NCBI RefSeq assembly: GCF_000225445.1
Contig: NC_017256.1
Location: 558,001 to 622,000, forward strand
Length of the DNA: 64,000 nucleotides
Reading direction: 5' to 3'
DNA from: Buchnera aphidicola str. Ak (Acyrthosiphon kondoi)
GTDB lineage: Bacteria > Pseudomonadota > Gammaproteobacteria > Enterobacterales > Enterobacteriaceae
The notes under the pieces were generated by a model. That model was not told the origin of the DNA. It worked only from the letters and a program-made list of their open reading frames with translations, and made no database searches. The position numbers were made by a program, and so were the translations under genes. Every line of letters starts with the position of its first letter. Within the stretch, counting starts at the first letter, position 1. Positions 13,923 to 25,352 of this stretch are shown here, in pieces.

Positions 13923-14609
13923 TTAATGAATAGATCTAGAATAAGCATGTTGTAATTCTTTACGAATTTTCTCAATTATAAGTTCATAATTAGAATATTT
14001 AAATAATCCAGATCCGATTACAAAAACGTTCGCTCCAGCAAATGCAATCTCAGCAATATTTTCTAATTTTACTCCACCATCAACTTCCAAAAGAACATCA
14101 GAAAAATTAGTATCAATAATTTTTCTAACTTCACGTAATTTATTCAGTGTAGATGGTAAAAAACACTGATTCCCAAATCCCGGATTTACTGACATTAATA
14201 AAATCAAATCTAATTTTTCTAATACATAATCAAGAAAGTTAAGTGGTGTAGCTGGATTAAATGCTAGTCCTGCTTTACATCCATGCTCTTTAATCAAATG
14301 TAATGTTCGTTCAATATGAAGAGTTGCTTCCGGATGAAAAGTAATAAAAGTTGCCCCTGCTTTAGCAAACTGAGGAATTAAGTTATCTACTGGTTTTACC
14401 ATTAAATGAACATCAATAGGTACTGTAATATTATAATTACGTAATGATTCTAAAATCATAGGTCCCATTGTTAAATTAGGTACATAATGATTATCCATAA
14501 CGTCAAAATGTATTAAATCACTTCCTGCATCTATTACTTTTTTTGTATCTTCTCCTAAACGTGCAAAATCAGCAGATAAAATTGACGGAGCTAAAAAAAA
14601 CTTTTTCAT
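13923..14609 (-). CDS. rpe: ribulose-phosphate 3-epimerase
   Basis: The 228-residue TIM-barrel enzyme interconverts ribulose-5-phosphate and xylulose-5-phosphate in the pentose phosphate pathway. Visible motifs are [15 protein letters not shown], the metal-binding [17 protein letters not shown] near residue 34, [15 protein letters not shown] and LEVDGGV near 178. It lies directly downstream of the dam remnant, in the same order as E. coli dam-rpe. Confidence 0.97.
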   Translation of the reverse strand: MKKFFLAPSILSADFARLGEDTKKVIDAGSDLIHFDVMDNHYVPNLTMGPMILESLRNYNITVPIDVHLMVKPVDNLIPQFAKAGATFITFHPEATLHIERTLHLIKEHGCKAGLAFNPATPLNFLDYVLEKLDLILLMSVNPGFGNQCFLPSTLNKLREVRKIIDTNFSDVLLEVDGGVKLENIAEIAFAGANVFVIGSGLFKYSNYELIIEKIRKELQHAYSRSIH

Positions 14610-14649
14610 CTTAACTTTTTTCCCTTTAGGTAAAATTATTTTATTTTAA

Positions 14650-15450
14650 TATTAATTATACCAAGCCAATAATTAATTGGTTTTTTCGAATATTTATAAT
14701 ATAACTAATCAACTATTTATATTTAATGAAATACAAAAAAAGTTTTTTTAATATCATAAATATATTAATAAGATATCTTGATGTGATGCTAAAAAAGGAA
14801 CGATTTTTTAAAAAATAGATTCTAGTAAGATATACTAATCTTTTATACTCATAAAAATCAAAATGATTAATATAATATCCAGTAAAATTTGAAGTTTTTT
14901 AGATAAAGGTAAATAAGGTAGATCATAGTATAATACTGAACCAGAGCTAATTTTTTTCGATATAATATTACAAGAAGAAAAAAAATTCTTTTTAAATATG
15001 TTCAGAAAATTAATATAATTCTTTTTATAAAAATATAGTTTTTTATAATTTCTAAAAAGAATATTAAATATTTTTTTGTAAATCATATATACATAATAAA
15101 ACGGTCTATTTAAATATAAAAAACTGGTACTTTTTAATAATTATTAGGACTTTTATTAAAAATATAGAACGGATGTAGTATAGAATAAGAATCTAATTCG
15201 TTAGTACTAGGAGCAAAAAAAACTCATGTATCATACAAAAAATTTTAAAAGCGACTCCTAACAATATTAAATAAATTAAAAATATTACTATTAACATTAC
15301 TAAAATATAAATATGATAGTTAGTGTTTCGAAATACTCATCCGGTATCTATAAATAATTTAATTAAACAATTTTTATTTAGAAGAATTTTGAGAATATCA
15401 TTTAATATTAAGTACTTTTCTCTGGATCACTTTAAAAAAACTTTTTTTTA
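14650..15450 (-). pseudogene. dam: decayed DNA adenine methylase gene (dam)
   Basis: Reading the minus strand in shifting frames recovers most of Dam in order. Pieces are: FLK-stop at about 15440 (E. coli FLKW), KYLILNDI at 15418 (KYPLLDDI), LFIDTG-stop-VFRNT at 15360 (PFVGAGSVFLNT), FNLFNIV at about 15280 (ISLYNIV), FFAPSTN at 15220 (LFVPETN), FNKS at 15160 and LYLNR at 15119. Then FNILFRNYKKLYF at 15068 (FNVPFGRYKKPYF), LYYDLPYLPLS at 14930 (VYCDPPYAPLS), NFTGYYINHF at 14889 (NFTAYHTNSF) and VPFLASHQD at 14801. At least four frameshifts and several stops break it, and the catalytic DPPY is DLPY. Position between aroB and rpe matches E. coli dam. An 83-codon open stretch (14835-15086) is just its longest surviving frame. 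Confidence 0.92.
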
Positions 15451-15668
15451 TAAAATATTTACATATTCTGATTCAACATATTAAAGTAATAATATTTTTA
15501 CTTTCTATAATTTTATTTTTATAATTTAAAATATATTAATTGTAGAATATTTTATATAACTATTATATTAAAAATATAAAATATATAATCTTTTAAAAAA
15601 CTATAGAAGAGCAAAAAAATAGTTAAAAACCATATAGAATAAATTTAATATTCTAGATCATTAAAATC

Positions 15669-16760
15669 TTATTGCGAATTTTTAATGGCAGTTAAAATAA
15701 TATTTTTATCTATATTACTATAAATTTCTGCTTTTCCAATTGATAGAGGTAGAACTAATCTAATCTCTCCTGAGAGGACTTTTTTATCTCGCATCATATA
15801 AGGAATATATGAAGCAGCAGACATATTTTTTGGTCCTTTTATAGGCAAACCGGTTCTTTTTAATAGTGTAAGTATTCTTTTAAAGTCTATTGCTTTTAAA
15901 TATCCTAATAATTCAGCAGTACGTGCAGCCATAACCATGCCTACTGATATCGCTTCACCATGCAGCCAGTTACCATAACCTGCATGAACTTCAATAGCAT
16001 GACCATATGTATGACCAAGATTTAATAATGCTCTAAAATTATTTTCTCTTTCATCTAAAGAAATTAACTGTGACTTTAATTCACAACATTTTTTTATACA
16101 ATAAGACATTGCTTTATGATCAAGACATAAAATAGATTCAATATTTTCTTCTAACCAAGAAAAAAATATTTCATCAAAAATAATAGCGTATTTAATTACT
16201 TCCGCCATACCAGATACTAATTCATTATAGGGAAGTGTTTTTAAACAATCAATATCAATAATTACAGAAGATGGTTGCCAAAAAGAACCAATCATATTTT
16301 TACCAAGTAAATGATTAACAGCTGTTTTTCCACCAATAGAAGCATCAACTTGAGATAAAAGAGTAGTTGGTATTTGAACAAAACGCACACCTCTTTGATA
16401 AACAGAAGCAGCAAAACCAGCTAAGTCACCTATTACTCCTCCACCTAATGCAATTAAAGTTGTATCACGAGCATGCTTTTTTTCTAATAAAGCAGAAATA
16501 ATTAATTCCATTTCATTCAATGTTTTATACTGTTCACCATCTGATAAAATCACTTGATCTATTTTAATACCAGATTTTCTTAAATTATAAAAAACTTTAT
16601 CTTTTAAAAGATTGGCTAGTGTTTTATTAGTCACTAGCATTGCTTGATCACCAGGTTTTAAAGGCCAAAAAATATTGTCTTCTTGAATAATTCCAGAGCC
16701 TATACTAATAGGATAACTACGTTTTCCTAGAACAACTTTTAATCGTTCCACAATTTTCAT
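15669..16760 (-). CDS. aroB: 3-dehydroquinate synthase
   Basis: The 363-residue NAD-dependent enzyme makes 3-dehydroquinate, second step of the shikimate pathway to aromatic amino acids. Motifs include [34 protein letters not shown] near residue 104, the [20 protein letters not shown] segment near 132, and the metal ligands GHTYGHAIE near 250. It follows aroK by 17 bases, as in the E. coli aroKB operon. Confidence 0.98.
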   Translation of the reverse strand: MKIVERLKVVLGKRSYPISIGSGIIQEDNIFWPLKPGDQAMLVTNKTLANLLKDKVFYNLRKSGIKIDQVILSDGEQYKTLNEMELIISALLEKKHARDTTLIALGGGVIGDLAGFAASVYQRGVRFVQIPTTLLSQVDASIGGKTAVNHLLGKNMIGSFWQPSSVIIDIDCLKTLPYNELVSGMAEVIKYAIIFDEIFFSWLEENIESILCLDHKAMSYCIKKCCELKSQLISLDERENNFRALLNLGHTYGHAIEVHAGYGNWLHGEAISVGMVMAARTAELLGYLKAIDFKRILTLLKRTGLPIKGPKNMSAASYIPYMMRDKKVLSGEIRLVLPLSIGKAEIYSNIDKNIILTAIKNSQ

Positions 16761-16777
16761 ACTCCATCAATTCTTTA

Positions 16778-17299
16778 TTATATTTCTTCTAATAAACGAA
16801 TTATATTAAAAGCTACAGATTTAGCACTTTGATCATCAGTTTGGACTTTTATATCTGCGATTTCTTCATACAAAGGATTTCTTTCATAAGCTAAATTTTC
16901 TAGTACAACACGATTTGAAGTAGCAGATTGTAATAATGGTCTTGTTTTATCTCTTTTAGTACGTGTTAATTGTTTTTCAATTGTTGTTTCCAAGTAAACG
17001 ACAATACCACGAGATGATAGAAAATTACGAGTTTCTTTAAACGTAACTGAACCTCCACCTGTAGCTAGAACAATGCCCTGTTTAATAGTTAATTCATCAA
17101 TAATTTTTCGCTCTCTCAAACGAAAACCATCTTCACCTTCTAAATCAAAAACCCAACTTATATTAGCACCAGTACGCTTTTCAATTTCTTGATCAGAATC
17201 AAAAAATTCCATATTAAGTTGTTGAGACAATTGACGACCGATAGTACTTTTTCCAGCACCCATAGGTCCAACTAAAAAGATATTTCGTTTTTCTGCCAT
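16778..17299 (-). CDS. aroK: shikimate kinase I
   Basis: The enzyme phosphorylates shikimate with ATP. I set the start at 17299 ([23 protein letters not shown]), giving 173 residues, the E. coli length; a 16-residue upstream extension to 17347 lacks homology. The Walker [10 protein letters not shown] is near residue 11, with [13 protein letters not shown] and ATGGGSV further on. First gene of aroKB. Confidence 0.97.
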   Translation of the reverse strand: MAEKRNIFLVGPMGAGKSTIGRQLSQQLNMEFFDSDQEIEKRTGANISWVFDLEGEDGFRLRERKIIDELTIKQGIVLATGGGSVTFKETRNFLSSRGIVVYLETTIEKQLTRTKRDKTRPLLQSATSNRVVLENLAYERNPLYEEIADIKVQTDDQSAKSVAFNIIRLLEEI

Positions 17300-17646
17300 G
17301 TTTTTATTATTACTAAGATAATTCGTTAATAATACCAATGCTGGCAAATTTTACCAGCAAAACATAAACGCACGTTGAAAATAGAACAAAGTTAATTATT
17401 TATTCTATATTAACGATTAATACATATTTTAAAAATATTTTGTATTATTTTTTCATTAATTAATTTGATCCTTTCAATTAATATCGCAAAAATATAAAAA
17501 TAACTATTTTTTAAAAAACATATAAAGTATATTCTATCAGAATCGTTATCATTTTTTCTATTTTTATTTTAAAAAAAAATATTTTTTCTACTTGATAAAA
17601 AAATATCAAATATATTTAAAAAAAAACAATCCAGATAAGTAAAAAC
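17300..17646. other. AT-rich intergenic region upstream of aroK
   Basis: About 350 bases between aroK and the tRNA-Ser promoter. It must contain the aroK promoter. No readable gene remnant was found. The string at 17538-17556 (AATCGTTATCATTTTTTCT) resembles half a Fur box but is not convincing. Confidence 0.4.
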
Positions 17647-17676
17647 TTGACGCCGTTTATTTTTTTATATTAATAT
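17647..17676 (+). promoter_or_regulatory. probable sigma-70 promoter for tRNA-Ser
   Basis: TTGACG (17647-17652) is followed after 18 bases by TAATAT (17671-17676). This is the best -35/-10 pair in the region and puts transcription start about 45 bases before the tRNA-Ser gene on the same strand. Predicted by eye only. Confidence 0.5.
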
Positions 17677-17727
17677 ATCAAAAATAATTTTTTAGTTTTC
17701 TTTTTTTTATATAATAATAAAAAAACC

Positions 17728-17812
17728 GGTGAGATGTCCGAGAGGCTTAAGGAGCACGCTTGGAAAGCGTGTATATGGAAACGTATCAAGGGTTCGAATC
17801 CCTTTCTCACCA
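17728..17812 (+). tRNA. serT-like: tRNA-Ser (anticodon GGA)
   Basis: The acceptor GGTGAGA (17728-17734) pairs with TCTCACC (17805-17811). The anticodon stem CACGC/GCGTG encloses TTGGAAA, giving anticodon GGA (UCC/UCU). The long variable arm typical of class II tRNAs and a GGTTCGAATCC T-arm are present. The discriminator base is A, where E. coli tRNA-Ser has G, and no CCA is encoded, so CCA must be added by the tRNA nucleotidyltransferase. It lies on the strand opposite to deoD and aroK. Confidence 0.95.
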
Positions 17813-17864
17813 AAAAAACATATGTTATACTTCAATACGTCATATTTTAAACATAAAATGTTTT

Positions 17865-18569
17865 TTATAAAGTAGATTCTAAAGCCAGTTTAATCATATC
17901 ATTAAAACTTGATTCTCTTTCTGTTGATGAAAGATGTTCTTTATTTATAATATGATCAGATACTGTGCATATAGATAATGCTTTCGCCTTAAATTCAGCA
18001 GCAACACTATATATCCCTGCAGTTTCCATATCAACTCCGATAATATTATATTTTTTTAAAATATCTAGCATCTTATTATCATCATTGTAGAAAGAATCTG
18101 TTGTAAAAAAATTACCGATAGAAACTTTAATATTCATTTTTCTTGAAATTAAAACTGTATTACAAATCATATCAAAATCTGCAATGGCAGAAAAATCATG
18201 ATTATTAAATTTTATTCTATTTACTTTCGAATCAGTAGAAGCACCCATACCAATTACTATATCACGCAAATTTATATCATCTCGTACAGCACCACAGCTT
18301 CCTATACGAATAATCTTTTTTACATTAAATTCAACAATCAATTCTCTTGCATAGAGAGAAGCTGATGGTATTCCTATACCGTGGCTCATTATTGATATTT
18401 TTCTATTTTTGTATAATCCAGTATAAGCTAACATTAAACGAGTATTGTTTACTTGAACATAATTATCTAAATATTTTTCAGCAATATATTTTGCTCGTAC
18501 TGGATCTCCAGGCATAAGAACTATATCTGAAAAATCATTTTTTTTACTGTTAATATGAGGCGTAGACAC
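17865..18569 (-). CDS. deoD: purine nucleoside phosphorylase
   Basis: The 234-residue enzyme cleaves purine (deoxy)nucleosides with phosphate. It starts [34 protein letters not shown], with the phosphate-binding GDPVRAK near residue 20, [14 protein letters not shown] near 92, [10 protein letters not shown] near 178 and the catalytic Asp in TVSDH near 204. It follows deoB by 43 bases, as in the deo operon; deoC and deoA are absent. Confidence 0.97.
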   Translation of the reverse strand: MSTPHINSKKNDFSDIVLMPGDPVRAKYIAEKYLDNYVQVNNTRLMLAYTGLYKNRKISIMSHGIGIPSASLYARELIVEFNVKKIIRIGSCGAVRDDINLRDIVIGMGASTDSKVNRIKFNNHDFSAIADFDMICNTVLISRKMNIKVSIGNFFTTDSFYNDDNKMLDILKKYNIIGVDMETAGIYSVAAEFKAKALSICTVSDHIINKEHLSSTERESSFNDMIKLALESTL

Positions 18570-18612
18570 TGATTTCTTCCTTTTTTAATATAACCAATCA
18601 TACTTTAACATG

Positions 18613-19836
18613 TTAAAACATATTTTGACCATAAGGCATATGAGTCAATAAAAAATATTTTGCAATAGTTTGTCCTATATCAGAAAAAGTTTTACGGTGA
18701 CCTAAAAAACGTTTTTTCATGCCCGGCGAGTAAATTAATATAGGAATATTTTCTCGAGTATGATCGGTTCCTTTCCAAGTTGGATCACATCCATGATCCG
18801 CAGTTAAAATTAATAAATCGTTTTTTTGAACTAGTTTTATTATCTCAGATAACTTAGAATCAAAAAATTCTAAACCTCTAGCATATCCAGAAACATCACG
18901 ACGATGACCCCAATTTGAATCAAAATCTACTAAATTAGTAAATACAATAGTATTATTCACAGCTGCTTTCATTTCATTAATAGTAGTATTGCATAACTCA
19001 TCAAGACCAGTAGATTTAATTTTTTTAGTGATTCCTACTCCACCATAAATATCAGAAACTTTACCAATCGCAACTACTTGTCCATTTTTTTCGTCTATTA
19101 ATTTTTTCATAACTGTTGCAGAAAAAGGTTTAATTGAAAAATCTCTTCTATTACCTGTACGTTGAAAATTTAATTTATTATTTCCAATAAAAGGTCTTGC
19201 AATAACTCTTGCAACTTTATATCTATGCTTATCTAAAATAAAACGAACAGTTTCACATAATTTATAAAGATTAGATAAACCAAAAAAAACTTCATGACAT
19301 GCTATTTGAAAAACAGAATCTGATGAGGTGTATATAATAGGTTGTTTTGTTTTAATATGTTCTTCACCTAAATGATTAATAATATCAGTTCCTGATGCAT
19401 GACAATTTCCAATAAAACCTGTTAAACCAGATGTTTTTATAATTTTGTCTAATAAAGTATCAGAAAAACTCTGTTTTTTTTTCTTAAAATAAAACCAATT
19501 ATCTAGAACTGGTACTCCTGCTATTTCCCAATGTCCTGAAGTAGTATCTTTTCCAGAAGAAATCTCACTAGCAAAACCATAACTAGCAATAATATTTGAA
19601 TTAGGATTAAATCCTAAAGGATATTTTCCTGTAGATTCTTTAGCGGCATTTATTATACCTAATTTTACTAAATTAGGAATGTGTAAAGGACCATTTCTTC
19701 CTTTATTAGCTTCTCCTAAAAAACATTTTTCAACTATATGTCCAAAGGTATCTGAACCAACATCATTAAATTTATCAGCATCAGGACTGAAACCTATTCC
19801 AAAAGAATCTAAAACAATTAAAAAAACTCGTTTCAT
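18613..19836 (-). CDS. deoB: phosphopentomutase
   Basis: The 407-residue metal enzyme converts (deoxy)ribose-1-phosphate to the 5-phosphate, feeding nucleoside sugars to the pentose phosphate pathway. Motifs of the alkaline phosphatase superfamily are seen: VLDSFGIG at residue 8, [14 protein letters not shown] near 92 with the phosphorylated Thr, and [20 protein letters not shown] near 335. Length matches E. coli (407). It works with DeoD next to it. Confidence 0.97.
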   Translation of the reverse strand: MKRVFLIVLDSFGIGFSPDADKFNDVGSDTFGHIVEKCFLGEANKGRNGPLHIPNLVKLGIINAAKESTGKYPLGFNPNSNIIASYGFASEISSGKDTTSGHWEIAGVPVLDNWFYFKKKKQSFSDTLLDKIIKTSGLTGFIGNCHASGTDIINHLGEEHIKTKQPIIYTSSDSVFQIACHEVFFGLSNLYKLCETVRFILDKHRYKVARVIARPFIGNNKLNFQRTGNRRDFSIKPFSATVMKKLIDEKNGQVVAIGKVSDIYGGVGITKKIKSTGLDELCNTTINEMKAAVNNTIVFTNLVDFDSNWGHRRDVSGYARGLEFFDSKLSEIIKLVQKNDLLILTADHGCDPTWKGTDHTRENIPILIYSPGMKKRFLGHRKTFSDIGQTIAKYFLLTHMPYGQNMF

Positions 19837-19888
19837 AATTAAACTTCCAAAGTTTTATCAAAAAATATTTTTTTGATTTTTTCAAATA

Positions 19889-21472
19889 CTACTGTTCTCG
19901 TGTTTTATCAAAAAAAATGTCAGAATTTTGAGTCATAACTATATTTAAATTAGCAATGCTAGGTGCTAAATATATCAAACTATTAGAAGTGTCATATGCT
20001 AAATAAGTACTGTATTTTTTTTTAAAATTATAAATGCTATGATGATTGTCAGATTTGATCCAACGAGCAAGAATAATATTAACTTTTTTATATACTGCAT
20101 CTATACTATACTCTAGTCTTAAACGCTCAATAACAACATCAAATTGTAATATTCCAATAGCACCTAAAATCAAATTATTATTAAGAATCGGACGAAATAC
20201 TTGAACAGTTCCCTCTTCAGATAATTGGACTAAACCTTTTTTTAATTGTTTTTGTTTAAGAGGATTTTTTAAGTAAATAAGACGAAAAATTTCTGGTGCA
20301 AAACTTGGTATTCCAATAAATTTAATTTCTTCACCTTGTGTAAAAGTATCTCCAATTTTAATAGTACCATGATTATGCAGTCCTATAACATCTCCAGGAT
20401 AAGCTTTATTTATAGATATTCTATCGCCTGCTAAAAAAGTAAAAGCATCAGAAATATTTATATTCTTTTTTATTCGTACATGTTTTAATTTCATTCCTTT
20501 TGTATATTGTCCTGAAACAATTCTCATAAAAGCTATTCTATCGCGATGTTTCAAATCCATATTAGCTTGTATTTTAAATATAAAACCTGTAAATTTTTTT
20601 TCTTGAGGATTTACTTTGCGTTTATCACTTTGACGATATAAGGGGGAAGGAGCCCATTTGATCAAACTATCTAATACATGATTAATTCCAAAATTTCCAA
20701 GCGCACTACCAAAAAAAATGGGCGTGATAATACCTCTTAAAAATTTTTCCTTATTAAATTTTGGATATATATTAGTGATTAATTCTAATTCTTGACGAAC
20801 ATGTACAGCTAAATCTGTTCCGATATAATCATCTATCAGATTATCAGAACAACTATCTAAATTTAAAAAATTTTTTTTAAAAAATTTATATTTATATAAA
20901 TCAACAATTTTATCATAAATATGATAAACTCCTTTAAAATTTTTTCCGCAGCTCATAGGCCAACTAACAGGAATACAATTTAATTTTAACTCTTTTTCAA
21001 TTTCATCTAAGATTTCTATTGGTTCTCGACTATCACGATCTAACTTATTAATAAAAGTAATAATAGGTGTATTATGAATACGTGTAACATCTATCAATTT
21101 TTTAGTTCGTTCTTCTACGCCTTTAGCTGCATCAATAATAACTAAACAACAATCTACAGCAGTGAGAATACGATATGTATCTTCGGAAAAATCTTGATGA
21201 CCTGGAGTATCTAATAAATTCATTAAAATATTTTTATATGTGAATTGCATAACAGAAGTCGTTACAGAAATTCCACGTTCTTTTTCAATATTCATCCAAT
21301 CAGATTTAGCATATTTTCCACTTCCTCTTCCTTTTATTGTTCCAGAAACATGAATTGCTTTTCCAAATAATAACATTTTTTCAGTAATAGTAGTTTTTCC
21401 AGCATCAGGATGAGAAATAATTGCAAAAGTTCTTCGTTTGCTTAGTTCCTGTTCGTGATTTACATCAAACAT
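19889..21472 (-). CDS. prfC: peptide chain release factor 3
   Basis: RF3 is the GTPase that recycles RF1/RF2 from the ribosome. The protein has 527 residues (E. coli 529). Visible motifs are [13 protein letters not shown] near residue 20, [23 protein letters not shown] near 45, [13 protein letters not shown] near 88 and [10 protein letters not shown] near 142. It stands alone between deoB and the divergent ansA. Confidence 0.97.
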   Translation of the reverse strand: MFDVNHEQELSKRRTFAIISHPDAGKTTITEKMLLFGKAIHVSGTIKGRGSGKYAKSDWMNIEKERGISVTTSVMQFTYKNILMNLLDTPGHQDFSEDTYRILTAVDCCLVIIDAAKGVEERTKKLIDVTRIHNTPIITFINKLDRDSREPIEILDEIEKELKLNCIPVSWPMSCGKNFKGVYHIYDKIVDLYKYKFFKKNFLNLDSCSDNLIDDYIGTDLAVHVRQELELITNIYPKFNKEKFLRGIITPIFFGSALGNFGINHVLDSLIKWAPSPLYRQSDKRKVNPQEKKFTGFIFKIQANMDLKHRDRIAFMRIVSGQYTKGMKLKHVRIKKNINISDAFTFLAGDRISINKAYPGDVIGLHNHGTIKIGDTFTQGEEIKFIGIPSFAPEIFRLIYLKNPLKQKQLKKGLVQLSEEGTVQVFRPILNNNLILGAIGILQFDVVIERLRLEYSIDAVYKKVNIILARWIKSDNHHSIYNFKKKYSTYLAYDTSNSLIYLAPSIANLNIVMTQNSDIFFDKTREQ

Positions 21473-21740
21473 ATATACACTCTTTTGAAAATACTTAATA
21501 TTAAATGCTTATATAAAAATATAATACATAAAAAAACATTATCTATCTAATAAAATAGCAATTTAAATCTATTTAAAAAAAACTCTTATATCAAGTTGAC
21601 TTGATTTATTTTAAAAAAAAAGTAAAATCATATAATCTTAAATTATATATCTATTTTATAGGTTAAATAAAATTTAATGGATATTTGAAATAAAATGCCA
21701 ATACAATTATCTTAAATAGATTATAAAAAAGAGTTATAGA

Positions 21741-22757
21741 ATGAAGAAAAAATTTATATATATTGCATATACAGGTGGAACTATCGGTATGCAAAAATCA
21801 AACAATGGATATATTCCTGTTTCTGGACATCTTGAAAAAAAACTTTTAAAAATGCCTGAATTTTATAGTAAAGAGATGCCGGATTTTATTATAAAAGAAT
21901 ATCAACCGTTAATTGATTCTTCTAATATGACACCAATACAATGGCAAATTATTGCCAATGACATAAAAAAAAACTATCATAAGTACCATGGATTTATTAT
22001 TCTTCATGGAACTGATACAATGGCTTACACAGCTTCTGCCTTATCATTTATATTAGAAAATCTAGAAAAACCAGTAATTGTAACAGGATCTCAAATCCCT
22101 TTATCAGAAATACGTTCTGATGGTCGTCAAAACTTGTTAAACTCGCTTCTAATAGCTGCTAATTATCCTATTAATGAAGTTACTTTGTTTTTTCATCATA
22201 AACTATATAGAGGTAATAGAACAACGAAATCACGTACTGATAGCCTTGATGCATTTTCTTCTCCTAATTTAAAACCATTACTAGAAGTCGGAGTCAATAT
22301 TCGTTACCTTTATAAAAAACAAATAAGAAAAAAACCAAAAAAATTAAAGGTATATCAAATAGAACCTCAACCTATTAGCATTATTACTATTTATCCAGGA
22401 ATTTCTAGTAAAATCATTCAAAATTTTTTGTTATATCCAGTAAAAGCCTTAATTTTATGTACATATGGAGTAGGAAATGCACCTCAAAGTAGAAGTTTTT
22501 TAAAAGAATTACATCTTGCATATAAAAAACATATCATTATTGTAAATTTAACACAATGTACATCTGGAAGAGTAGATATGAATGGATATGCAACTGGTAG
22601 TTCACTTATAAAAGTTGGGGTGATTAGTGGTTATGATTTAACGATAGAATCAGCTTTAACTAAATTACATTTTTTATTAAGTCAAAACATCTCAAAAGAA
22701 AAAATACGTTTTCAAATGCAAAATAATTTACGTGGTGAATTAACACCGATAAAATAA
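21741..22757 (+). CDS. ansA: L-asparaginase I (cytoplasmic)
   Basis: The 338-residue enzyme hydrolyses asparagine to aspartate and ammonia. The catalytic Thr lies in AYTGGTIGMQ near residue 12 and the second triad in LHGTDTMAYTASAL near 90. There is no signal peptide, so it is the cytoplasmic type I form (E. coli AnsA 338). In an aphid symbiont it could turn host asparagine into aspartate for lysine and threonine synthesis; that role is inference. Confidence 0.96.
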   Translation: MKKKFIYIAYTGGTIGMQKSNNGYIPVSGHLEKKLLKMPEFYSKEMPDFIIKEYQPLIDSSNMTPIQWQIIANDIKKNYHKYHGFIILHGTDTMAYTASALSFILENLEKPVIVTGSQIPLSEIRSDGRQNLLNSLLIAANYPINEVTLFFHHKLYRGNRTTKSRTDSLDAFSSPNLKPLLEVGVNIRYLYKKQIRKKPKKLKVYQIEPQPISIITIYPGISSKIIQNFLLYPVKALILCTYGVGNAPQSRSFLKELHLAYKKHIIIVNLTQCTSGRVDMNGYATGSSLIKVGVISGYDLTIESALTKLHFLLSQNISKEKIRFQMQNNLRGELTPIK

Positions 22758-22780
22758 TTTTTTAAAATACTTACCTAAAA

Positions 22781-23359
22781 TTAGTAAAATGAATGTTGTC
22801 CATGTAAATGCTCTGTTTTATCACATACTTTTTTTATTTCAGGAAAAGAAGATAATAATTTTCTTTCCACTATTTCTTTTAAAGTCGATCCAATCATCGA
22901 ACATCCATTACAGCCTCCACTAAATTGTATTGTAGCAATTCCATTTTGATCAATTTTAATTAAATGTACTTGTCCTCCATGCATTGATAATTGAGGATTG
23001 ATTTCTAAACTTAAAAAATATTCTATTTTTTCTTCTAGTGAAGAAAATGATTTTTTAGAAAAGTTATTTTTAGCATATGGAGCTTTTAATGTTAATTGAG
23101 AACCAAGTTTATCTACGATAAGATCAATTTGTGCATTTTTTAAATAAGAAAGAATATTCTTATTCACGTAAACAAAAAATTTATCATATTTTAACTGAAC
23201 ATCTGATTCTTCTATCTCATTCTTCGGACAAAATGCGACTCCACATTCAGCTTGAGGTGTACCTGGATTAACTATAAAAATACGTATTTGAGTATATTTA
23301 GGTTCATTTGATAAAAGCAATGTAAAATGTTCTTGTGCGTTTTTTGAAATAGTAATCAT
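22781..23359 (-). CDS. nfuA: Fe-S cluster scaffold NfuA
   Basis: The protein has 192 residues like E. coli NfuA (191). It has an N-terminal A-type-like domain that lacks the cluster cysteines of true A-type carriers, and a C-terminal Nfu domain with the [4Fe-4S]-binding GGCNGCSM near residue 149. It carries clusters to targets such as aconitase and lipoate or MiaB-type enzymes. It converges on ansA with a 23-base gap. Confidence 0.96.
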   Translation of the reverse strand: MITISKNAQEHFTLLLSNEPKYTQIRIFIVNPGTPQAECGVAFCPKNEIEESDVQLKYDKFFVYVNKNILSYLKNAQIDLIVDKLGSQLTLKAPYAKNNFSKKSFSSLEEKIEYFLSLEINPQLSMHGGQVHLIKIDQNGIATIQFSGGCNGCSMIGSTLKEIVERKLLSSFPEIKKVCDKTEHLHGQHSFY

Positions 23360-24208
23360 AAAAGTTATCGAAAAAAAATTTTTATTGGTAAATGATATTA
23401 CTAATTTATTTAAGAAAATACAAGAATATTTGAATTTGATATAAATATTTTCTTTAAAAAAATAAAAATAATTATGATTCAGAATAAGAAAATATAAATT
23501 AAAAATTCTATTAAAATACTATGAGTAGAAGGAGAATAAATATTATTCTATTAAGAGAATAAGGGATAAATTTAAAAAATTAGTTTTTTAAATTTTATAT
23601 AATTTAATTAACCCAATCTAGAATAAATAAAAATAGATAAAGTAATTTAAATATGAAAAAAATGTGCCTAAAAAAATTCATTTATCTGGAATAATCTATA
23701 AGAAAATTAATTACTATTTATTTTTAGTTGTCTTTTTTTAAAGATGCTTTATCTATCATTAGTACTAATTCTTACGTATGTTTTATAGAAAAAACATATA
23801 ATACCATTCTAGATTGATTTAAATAAATAATATTATAAAATGATAAATTAATTTTTAAATTGGCAAAATATCAACTTAAAAAAATGTCTCCAAGACCTCA
23901 TTATATTATATATAAAATATACTTATATTACATGTTTTAAAAATAATGTAAAACTATCAACAAAAAATTTAGCAACAATTTTCTTAATTAATTTACATAG
24001 AGAAGAAAATTTTATTAAAACTTTTGTTTAAAAATATAAAGTGCTATAGATAATTTAATTTTTAAAAAACAGAAAAAATAATTAATAAAAAATTGTCAAA
24101 AATTGATTTAATTTCTATAGAAAAATATATTCTTACTTCTTTTTCTCATACTAAAAAGTGAATTTTTTCGCTTCATTAAATTTTAGAAAATTATTTAAAA
24201 AATATATC
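23360..24208. other. long AT-rich region without a recognisable gene
   Basis: About 850 bases upstream of nfuA and downstream of ssb hold no ORF with homology. In E. coli gntX and bioH flank nfuA. Short minus-strand fragments in shifting frames (for example NEVLE then VDILP near 23890, and IKKIVAKFF near 23980) weakly resemble BioH, but the matches are short and the orientation would be wrong for the E. coli order. Most likely an eroded gene or genes. Confidence 0.5.
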
Positions 24209-24226
24209 GCCCCAAAAAATTGGGGC
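24209..24226 (-). terminator. probable ssb terminator
   Basis: GCCCCAA (24209-24215) pairs with TTGGGGC (24220-24226) around a 4-base loop. It lies 30 bases past the ssb stop codon, is the only G/C-rich hairpin in this region, and on the minus strand is followed by a T-rich run. It would end ssb transcripts. Confidence 0.65.
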
Positions 24227-24256
24227 CTTTATTACATTAATCTTTAAAATAATTGA

Positions 24257-24772
24257 TTAAAAAGGAATTTCATCATCAAAATCTATATCTGAAGAAGAAT
24301 GAATTAAATCTTTACTTGATTTATTTATTTCTGTATTTTTATCAAAATCTACTTTGTCTATTTTTTTTATTTTCGTTTGAGTGTTATGGTTATCATTAGC
24401 GGGTATTGCTTGTAAGTTAGAATTACGATTACCGAGCATTTGCATTGTACCACCAATATTTACAATAATTTCTGTAGTATAACGCTCAAGTCCATTTTGA
24501 TCTTGCCATTTTCTGGTTTGTAATGATCCTTCAATGTATACTTGAGAACCTTTTCGAAGATACTCGCCAGCAATTTCCGCTAATTTTCCAAACAAAACTA
24601 TTCGATGCCATTCTGTTTTTTCTTTATTTTCGCCAGTATTCTTGTCTTTCCAGTTTTCTGAAGTAGCTAATGTCATGTTCACTACTGCATTACCATTAGG
24701 CATATAACGAACCTCAGGATCTTGACCTAAATGTCCAATAAGAATAACTTTATTTACACCTCTACTTGCCAT
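24257..24772 (-). CDS. ssb: single-stranded DNA-binding protein
   Basis: SSB coats single-stranded DNA during replication and repair. I chose the start at 24772 ([23 protein letters not shown]), preceded by GGAG, giving 171 residues; an upstream extension to 24820 has no homology. The OB fold occupies residues 5-110 and includes [22 protein letters not shown] variable linker ends in DFDDEIPF, the acidic tip that binds partner proteins, fully conserved. Confidence 0.98.
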   Translation of the reverse strand: MASRGVNKVILIGHLGQDPEVRYMPNGNAVVNMTLATSENWKDKNTGENKEKTEWHRIVLFGKLAEIAGEYLRKGSQVYIEGSLQTRKWQDQNGLERYTTEIIVNIGGTMQMLGNRNSNLQAIPANDNHNTQTKIKKIDKVDFDKNTEINKSSKDLIHSSSDIDFDDEIPF

Positions 24773-25352
24773 GATAGAAACTCCATTTTTAAAACTTAAT
24801 TTTAAAAAAATGCACTTCAATGAATAAATTTAAATTATACATGTTAAATATTTTATTTAGTATAATCAAATCTATAAAAATGCTATATTATTTTTCAAAA
24901 CTTTTAAAATATATTAAATATTAATTTCTTGTTATTTCTTGTTATTAATCTAGAAATAAAAAAATATGATGATTTTTATATTATTTATTTTATAAAAAAT
25001 ATTTATAGATTCTATCTTTTAAGATGTAAGAAATTATCTATGAATGATTATTAAAAATGTATATTTTTAAAAATTAATAAGAACAATTAAAATTATTAAA
25101 TATAATTTTAACTAATTTTCATATTAGATACCTTGATAAAGTAATATAAAAATATAAATAAAATATTTCTCAATATGAAAATTAAAAAATTCGGTATATT
25201 TTATACTTTTTCAGTTTCATAATATATAGAAATAAAAATAAAAAAATATTTTGCAAAATGACTCAAATAGATTAGTCCATAGATAGTGTATTATTGCAAT
25301 ATTACGATATAATTTCACACAGATTGACTAAAAAATGGTATATGCAATAAAT
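24773..25352. other. divergent intergenic region between ssb and dnaB
   Basis: About 560 bases carrying the promoters of two divergent replication genes. In E. coli uvrA is divergent from ssb; no UvrA remnant was seen here. A 10-base direct repeat, TTTCTTGTTA twice in tandem, occurs at about 24926-24945. Nothing else could be assigned. Confidence 0.45.

Noticed and set aside
14835..15086. Stand-alone 83-residue hypothetical protein
   Set aside because: Its sequence is the central part of Dam (FN..F..YKK.YF, then DLPYLPLS), and homology continues in other frames on both sides, so it is a pseudogene fragment.
17530..17560. Fur box upstream of aroK
   Set aside because: Only a half-site resemblance to GATAATGATAATC; no iron gene follows.
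23730..24190. bioH pseudogene on the minus strand
   Set aside because: Matches such as NEVLE, VDILP and IKKIVAKFF are short, need free choice of frame in low-complexity A/T-rich DNA, and the orientation relative to nfuA differs from E. coli.
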